DNA of 64,000 nt. Source: Aldehydirespirator sp965205155. Lineage in GTDB: Bacteria; Actinomycetota; Acidimicrobiia; Acidimicrobiales; Aldehydirespiratoraceae. Below, one piece after another: positions 59,482 to 64,000 of this stretch (within the stretch, counting starts at the first letter, position 1; every line of letters begins with the position of its first letter). Under the pieces are notes generated by a model. That model was not told where the DNA came from and did no database searches. It saw only the letters and a program-made list of their open reading frames with translations. The stretch spans positions 3,162,001 through 3,226,000 of the forward strand of contig OZ242033.1 in the NCBI GenBank assembly GCA_965205155.1, in the 5' to 3' direction. The translations under genes and the position numbers were made by a program.

Positions 59482-60936
59482 ATGAGCCTTGATCTTTCTT
59501 CGGCGCCGCCCCTGCCCGATGGGCTGGTGGCGGTGGTCAAGCGCGACTGCCCCACTTGCGAGCTGGTGGCGCCGGTGCTGGCCGACCTGCACGACCGGGC
59601 CGGCCTGATCGTGATAACCCAGGACGATCCGGGCTTCCCGGCCGCCGCCGACTGGGTGCACCACGACCACGATCTGGCCCTCTCGTGGCATCACGACATC
59701 GAGACCGTTCCCACGCTGCTGCGCGTGAGTGGAGGCATCGGCGGTCATCGCACCGTCGGATGGTCCCGCCGGGAGTGGGAGCAACTCACGGGGTTGGACG
59801 GCCTGGGTGAGGGGCTGCCCGACTGGCGGCCGGGCTGCGGATCCCTCAGCGTCGACCCCGCCCACGCCGACGAGCTGGCGGTCCGCTTCTCCGGATCGAG
59901 CCTGCACAGCCGCCGGGTCGAGCTGGCCTCGATGGAGGACGAATGGGAGGCGATGTGGGACCGGGGCTGGTCCGACGGCCTGCCGGTGGTGCCGCCGACC
60001 GAGGCCAGGGTGCTGCGGATGCTCGAGGGCACGGCCCGCGACCCGTCCGAGGTGGTGGCGGTGGTGCCGCCCAGCCTGGTCGAGTGCACCGTCGAGAAGG
60101 TGGCCGTCAACGCGGTGATGGCCGGTTGCGCGCCCGCGTGCCTGCCGGTGGTGATGGCGGCGCTCGAAGCCGCCTGCACCGACGAGTTCAACATGCACGG
60201 TGTGCTGGCCACCACCATGAGCGTCGGACCGGTGCTGGTGGTGAACGGACCCGTCGCGGCCCGCATCGGCATGAACCGCGGTCTCAATGCGCTGGGTCAG
60301 GGCAACCGGGCCAACTCGACCATCGGGCGGGCCCTGCAGCTGGTGGTGCGCAACGTTGGCGGCGGCCATCCCGGCGGGGTGGACCGGGCCACGTTCGGCT
60401 CGCCGGCCAAAGTCGGCTTCTGCTTCGCCGAGGACGAGACGGGCTCGCCGTGGACGTCGCTGGCCGAGAGCCGGGGATGGCGAACCGACCAGTCCACGGT
60501 CACCGTGTTCGCGGGCGAGTCGCCGAGGATCTTCGCCGATGAGCGGTCCCGGACCCCCGACTCGCTGACCAGGCACCTGGCTCAGGCCCTCCAGGCGACG
60601 GTGTCGCCCAGGATGATGCTGGGGATGGACGCCATGCTGGTGCTCTCGCCCGAGCACATGGCCCGCTACACCGACGCGGGCTGGAGCCGGGACCGCTTCA
60701 TGGAGGAGCTGTCGGCCGAGCTGCTCTGCGACGCAGACGAGCTGCTGGCCGGGGTCAGGGGCGTCGCCGCGGGCCTGCCCCCGGCGGCGGCGGGCCAGAA
60801 GGTCCCGAAGTTCCGCCCCGGCGGGCTGCTGGTGGTGCATGCCGGAGGCGCGGCCGGGCTGTTCTCGGCCATCATCGGCGGCTGGGCCAATGGGCCGCGG
60901 GGCAGCGACCCGGTCACCCGCGAGATCACGCCGTGA
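59482..60936 (+). CDS. Thioredoxin-like domain protein preceding the UGSC selenoprotein
   Basis: 484 residues from the ATG at 59482. Residues ~14-110 are a thioredoxin-like domain with a standard Cys pair (VVKRDCPTCELVAPVLADLH, Cys23 and Cys26) and a cis-Pro in ETVPTLLRV. The remaining ~370 residues form an uncharacterised domain with SDGLPVVPPTEARVLRMLEG, AVNAVMAGCAPACLPVVMAA and a Gly-rich end (VVHAGGAAGLFSAIIGGW). It precedes the UGSC selenoprotein by 43 bases in the same direction, suggesting that it acts with it, for example as reductant. This is inferred from position; the large domain's reaction is unknown. Confidence 0.75.
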   Translation: MSLDLSSAPPLPDGLVAVVKRDCPTCELVAPVLADLHDRAGLIVITQDDPGFPAAADWVHHDHDLALSWHHDIETVPTLLRVSGGIGGHRTVGWSRREWEQLTGLDGLGEGLPDWRPGCGSLSVDPAHADELAVRFSGSSLHSRRVELASMEDEWEAMWDRGWSDGLPVVPPTEARVLRMLEGTARDPSEVVAVVPPSLVECTVEKVAVNAVMAGCAPACLPVVMAALEAACTDEFNMHGVLATTMSVGPVLVVNGPVAARIGMNRGLNALGQGNRANSTIGRALQLVVRNVGGGHPGGVDRATFGSPAKVGFCFAEDETGSPWTSLAESRGWRTDQSTVTVFAGESPRIFADERSRTPDSLTRHLAQALQATVSPRMMLGMDAMLVLSPEHMARYTDAGWSRDRFMEELSAELLCDADELLAGVRGVAAGLPPAAAGQKVPKFRPGGLLVVHAGGAAGLFSAIIGGWANGPRGSDPVTREITP

Positions 60937-60979
60937 GACCCGGCCGCGACTACGCTCACCCCCTCAAGGAGGCCATCTG

Positions 60980-61495
60980 ATGACCATCGTCCTCGATCCC
61001 ACCTCGGAGCAGACGCCGGCAGCACGGGAGCGGGCGACCCGGCCCGAGTCACTGGCCGGGCTGACTGTCGGCCTGCTCGACATCTCCAAGCCCCGCGGCA
61101 ATGTCTTCCTCGACCGCGTCTCCGAGCGGCTGGCCGGACTCGGCGCGACGGTCAACCGCTACACCAAGCCCACCTTTACCAAGCCCGCTCCGGTTGACCT
61201 GCGCCACGAGATCGCCACCGAGTGTGACGCGGTGATCGAGGCGCTCGCCGATTGAGGCTCCTGCGTGTCGTGCAGTGTGCACGACATCAGCGACATCGAG
61301 CGCCGCGGCATCCCCGGCGTGTTCGTGTCCACGGTCCACTTCGCCTCCGCGGTGGAGGCCCAGTCGGACTCCCTGGGCTTCGACGCGGCAGCAGTGCTGA
61401 CCCGCCACCCCATCCAGGATCAGACCGACGACGAGATGACGGCCATCGCCGACGCCGCCTTCGACGACCTGGTGAAGTCCCTGGTAGGCCCCTAG
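60980..61495 (+). CDS. UGSC-motif selenoprotein (Sec92)
   Basis: 171 residues if TGA at 61253-61255 is read as Sec92. AAGGAGG lies 7 bases before the ATG at 60980. The N-terminal part has LTVGLLDISKPRGNVFLDRV and HEIATECDAVIEALAD, then Sec-GSCVSCSVHDISDIERRG, the UGSC motif of a selenoprotein family known from marine and soil bacteria (from memory). A further 79 codons stay in frame to a TAG. If TGA were a stop, the redox motif and the following conserved half would be lost. A perfect stem-loop follows the TGA. The thioredoxin-domain gene upstream is its likely partner. Confidence 0.92.
61253..61286 (+). promoter_or_regulatory. Candidate SECIS element of the UGSC gene
   Basis: After TGA (61253-61255), the perfect 8-bp stem TGTCGTGC/GCACGACA (61266-61273 and 61279-61286) closes the loop AGTGT. 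The loop starts 18 bases after the TGA with G second, within the range for bacterial SECIS elements. Confidence 0.78.
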
Positions 61496-61499
61496 AGAC

Positions 61500-61587
61500 G
61501 CCGACACTCAGGACCAGGCGGCCAGGGCCACTGCGGCCACTCAGACCCAGGCCGACACTCAGGACCAGGCGGCCAGGGCCACTGCGG
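61500..61587 (-). repeat. 51-bp duplication at the 3' end of a gene
   Basis: A ~37-base sequence (CCGACACTCAGGACCAGGCG onward) occurs at 61501 and again at 61552. The second copy is the 3' end of the minus-strand gene, so that gene's last codons and stop were duplicated into the gap. Confidence 0.85.
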
Positions 61588-63004
61588 TGGTGCTGGCGTA
61601 GAGGACTCGACGGCCCGAGGCCGCGCTCAGGAACATCCCGTTGGCCACCCGCGAGCCCGTTGCGACCCGGTCGATGAGGCTGCCGGTGGCAATGTCCACC
61701 ACCACTAGGTCGTCCGACGGTGGGCCGCCGTCGACACCGGAGGTGAAGTCGTTGATCACGAGTTCGCCGGACTCGGGGTACACCACCGGCTGCATGGACG
61801 GGCGCACGTCGGTGTGCCACGCCACTGTCATCTCGCGGGGAGGCGGGCCGGCCGGGATCTCGACCCCGGCCAGGCCGCCGTTCACCGAGTCCCAGGCGAC
61901 GGCCATGCCAACGCCGGGCCGGACGTCGGGTATGTGGGCTGGAGGAGCGATGATCCCGCCGCCGGGTGTGCCGAAGGGCTCGATCTCGTCGCTGTCGCCG
62001 TCGTCGGTGAGGCTGAACCGCAGCAGCCGCTGAGCTCCGGGCCAAGGCGCCGGGCGGCGCCACGACAGCCGGTGGCCGGGCGGCTCGTCGAAGCGGCCGT
62101 TGGGCTCGGCGGTGTGGATGGCCCGGACCGACTCCACGTCGCCGCAGTCCATGACCCAGCAGTCCCCGTCCGACAGGCACGAGTCCCAGGCCAGACCCTG
62201 GGGGCCGCCCGCGGCGCGGTAGCGGGGCCGCCAGCCCGCGTCGATCTCTAGGCCGCACCCGCCCGCGCCGTCCGATCCGCCCGGATCGCCCACGAAGAGG
62301 CGCCACAGATGCTCGGTGCCGGGGACGTAGATCAGCTCCACCGTCGACCCGTCAATGTCGACGACATCGGCGGCGATGCGGCCCATCGAGCCCTCCGGCA
62401 GCACCAGCGGCTCGCCCACCAGTTCCAGCGACCCGGGCTCCAGGCGGGTAAGGGTGGTGCCCCCCTGGCCCTCGAGCCTCAGATCCTTGGTCACGACGGT
62501 GCCGTCCCGCAACGCCAGCATCCCGTTGTGGGAGCGATCGACCGGGAGCCGCCGCTCGGCCAGCACCGACAGGTCTTCGGGGTCGAGCTTGTGCAGGTAC
62601 GAGCCGTTGACGCTGTACACGGCGCCGTTGGCGTGGGCCAGGATCGACCCGCACCACACGTGGCTGCCGCACGGCAGCCGCGGCGAGGAGACCACCGGCT
62701 CCAAGGCCCCGGGGTCGGCCCCGCCGACGCTCAGGTCCAGGCGCTCGACCCAGCCGTAGGGCTCGGGGCCGCTGAACGCGGGCATGGTCCCGCCCAGGTA
62801 CCACTGGTCCGGCTCGCGCTCCACGAACATCACGTTCCAGCGCCCGTTGCGCCGGGAAGCCACCGAGGCAGTGCCCACCGCAGAGTCGAGGCGCCCGCTG
62901 GCCGCCTTCTGCCGCCGGTTGCCGCCGCACTCGGCCGGCCACGCCGAGGGCCAGTACCCGTCCCGGGCCCCCGGCCGCCCCTCGAACCGGTCCAACGCCG
63001 TCAT
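61559..63004 (-). CDS. Beta-propeller-like protein of unknown function
   Basis: 481 residues rich in short beta-strand repeats: GAVYSVNGSYLHKLDPEDLS, GTVVTKDLRLEGQGGTTLTR, DLVVVDIATGSLIDRVATGS. These suggest a propeller fold. There is no signal peptide or lipobox and no clear catalytic motif. Several cysteines cluster in LPCGSHVWCGS and AWDSCLSDGDCWVMDCGD. Its last codons are duplicated downstream. I cannot name a family. Confidence 0.65.
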   Translation of the reverse strand: MTALDRFEGRPGARDGYWPSAWPAECGGNRRQKAASGRLDSAVGTASVASRRNGRWNVMFVEREPDQWYLGGTMPAFSGPEPYGWVERLDLSVGGADPGALEPVVSSPRLPCGSHVWCGSILAHANGAVYSVNGSYLHKLDPEDLSVLAERRLPVDRSHNGMLALRDGTVVTKDLRLEGQGGTTLTRLEPGSLELVGEPLVLPEGSMGRIAADVVDIDGSTVELIYVPGTEHLWRLFVGDPGGSDGAGGCGLEIDAGWRPRYRAAGGPQGLAWDSCLSDGDCWVMDCGDVESVRAIHTAEPNGRFDEPPGHRLSWRRPAPWPGAQRLLRFSLTDDGDSDEIEPFGTPGGGIIAPPAHIPDVRPGVGMAVAWDSVNGGLAGVEIPAGPPPREMTVAWHTDVRPSMQPVVYPESGELVINDFTSGVDGGPPSDDLVVVDIATGSLIDRVATGSRVANGMFLSAASGRRVLYASTTAVALAAWS

Positions 63005-63037
63005 CGCGCCCTCAGGCTCCTGAGAGCGTGCACGGTT

Positions 63038-63160
63038 GGGTGAGAGCGGCTCGCGCTGCGACTTGTTGTCTCCCGCTCTTGTTCGCTGCGCTCACGGGCC
63101 GCTCGGGCCACGGCCTCGCCCGTATGGGCCGGACTCGCGCAGCGAGCCGCTCGGCCTCTA
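63038..63160 (-). repeat. Interspersed 3'-flank repeat, copy j
   Basis: Full copy: GGTGAGAGCGGCTCGCG left part, core at 63076-63110 and GGCCTCTA end. It lies 13 bases past the stop of the 63174 gene and upstream of the beta-propeller-like gene. Confidence 0.88.
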
Positions 63161-63173
63161 GCCCGGCGGAAGG

Positions 63174-63899
63174 TCATCGTGCGAAGAGCTCGGGGACGAT
63201 CGGGCAGTCGGATCGTCGGGCCGCCTCGGCGGGCGTCCGCAGGCCCGAGGAGGTGACCACCTGGGTGACGTGGCGGTCGAGATCGAGTACGGCCAGGCCC
63301 CGCATGGCCGGATCGTCAGGGCGGTGGCGAGCGCTCAGCAGGTCCCACATGCGGCCGGGCAGTATCCGTCCTGCGCCGGCGATAAGCCACACCGGCGTTC
63401 CGAAGCCGCGGGCCATCTCAGCCACAGACACGGTCTCAGCCACCACCAGGGCCTGAGACGGCCCGACGCAGTCGCTGGTCATCAGCACCAAGTCGGCCGC
63501 ACTCGCGGCCTCGAGATCATCCGGCTCAATCCAGCGCAGATCGGGCCGATCGTGCAGCGCGTCGGCGAAGACCCCCAGCTCCCCCACAGCCAGAACGCTC
63601 GCGCCGGTCGGCAGCGAGTCCAGGCCGCGCTGCAATACCCGTCCGGTGGTGTCGCGACCGAGCGCCTCCACCACCTTGGCCGCCTCGGAGCGGGGATCCA
63701 TGGCGGTGAGCATCCGGGCCGCCAGCCACACCAGCGGTGCGCAGTCGCTGCGCCGGTCCAGCAGCCGGCGGCACGACGTGAGCAGCCCCTTGGGATCGTC
63801 GGCGAACGACGACAGCGCCGAGGCCGACTCCCGCACCAGCGGCACCACCGGCACCACCCCCGCCCGGGCCACATACCGAAGCCGCTCAATCGGATGCAC
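63174..63899 (-). CDS. Uncharacterised protein, possibly IF-2B-like Rossmann fold
   Basis: 241 residues from a GTG at 63899 (HPIERLRYVARAGVVPVVPL). The open frame extends to 63923, but the GTG directly precedes the first structured-looking segment. VLAVGELGVFADALHDRP, ADLVLMTSDCVGPSQALVVA and FGTPVWLIAGAGRILP resemble the C-terminal half of eIF2B/ribose-1,5-bisphosphate-isomerase-like proteins. The similarity is weak and from memory, so no function is assigned. Nothing is recognised from 63924 to the window end. Confidence 0.55.
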   Translation of the reverse strand: MHPIERLRYVARAGVVPVVPLVRESASALSSFADDPKGLLTSCRRLLDRRSDCAPLVWLAARMLTAMDPRSEAAKVVEALGRDTTGRVLQRGLDSLPTGASVLAVGELGVFADALHDRPDLRWIEPDDLEAASAADLVLMTSDCVGPSQALVVAETVSVAEMARGFGTPVWLIAGAGRILPGRMWDLLSARHRPDDPAMRGLAVLDLDRHVTQVVTSSGLRTPAEAARRSDCPIVPELFAR

Positions 63900-64000
63900 C
63901 CCCCGAGCGTACGCAACCCGCACCAGGCCGCGCCGGTGGCACGACCGGCTAGGCCGGGGGGTGGCGGCGAGGAACGGGCGACCGACAATGGGGCGAAGCC

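Noticed and set aside
59482..59560. A fourth selenoprotein in the thioredoxin domain preceding the UGSC gene
   Set aside because: Both positions of its CPTC motif are ordinary TGC codons and no in-frame TGA occurs.

Overview
The window is about 64 kb of a high-GC actinobacterial chromosome. Several features suggest Acidimicrobiia, possibly an Ilumatobacter-like lineage: very GC-rich codons, frequent GTG starts, SufBDC/SufS/SufU iron-sulfur assembly with an intein in SufB, a homodimeric AceE-type pyruvate dehydrogenase, a Ku/LigD-polymerase pair, DUF222-HNH and DUF2510 proteins, and PhoP-type 11-bp Pho boxes. The taxon is inferred; no rRNA or tRNA gene was seen. The first gene enters from outside the window.

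Layout. 0-18.8 kb: a glycosyltransferase and a flippase, a rhodanese-MoeB protein, a sirtuin, a putative phosphotransferase, leucyl aminopeptidase, the NHEJ pair LigD-Pol and Ku, an M24 peptidase, and a lipoate/2-oxoacid dehydrogenase cluster (LipB-LipA fusion, E2, E3). 18.8-23.7 kb: an epimerase, then a small accessory island with a VapBC-like pair, a second ribbon-helix-helix protein, a broken DUF4143 ATPase, RNase HI, a DUF222-HNH endonuclease and a 69-bp tandem repeat. 23.7-28.9 kb: aceE, an HhH-GPD protein and two tandem thioredoxin-fold lipoproteins. 29-35.5 kb: pstS-pstC-pstA-pstB-phoU and a PhoR/SenX3-like kinase behind a Pho box. 35.5-42.2 kb: a hydrolase, a membrane protein, an acyl-CoA dehydrogenase, then sufC1-sufS-sufU and a DUF2510 membrane protein. 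42.2-59.4 kb, minus strand: UvrD-like helicase, DHPS-like protein, pterin dehydratase, then sufC2, a Rieske protein, sufD, a four-Cys protein, a giant alpha-2-macroglobulin-like lipoprotein and intein-bearing sufB, followed by a gamma carbonic anhydrase-like protein and a flavin reductase. 59.4-64 kb: a thioredoxin-domain protein, a UGSC-motif protein and two poorly characterised genes.

Main discovery: selenoproteins. Three genes are interrupted by an in-frame TGA exactly where a redox residue belongs, and each reads on in the same frame to a natural stop. Two are tandem DsbE/MPT53-like lipoproteins (27060-27611 and 27615-28868) in which TGA replaces the first Cys of the CxxC motif, giving UPTC and UPIC. 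The third (60980-61495) carries the UGSC motif. Each TGA is followed by a GC-rich perfect stem-loop with G in the first two loop positions, as expected of a bacterial SECIS. The stems of the tandem pair differ in sequence but keep their pairing. The second lipoprotein also has a stalk of about 200 residues, almost all Ala and Glu/Gln, between lipid anchor and redox domain. No selA/B/C/D gene lies in the window.

Other points: a roughly 130-bp interspersed repeat occurs at ten intergenic sites, eight of them directly after a stop codon in the gene's orientation. A 35-bp triplication at the start of sufC2 creates two 12-codon minicistrons chained by GTGA overlaps. A 6-kb alpha-2-macroglobulin gene splits the sufB-sufD-sufC order.
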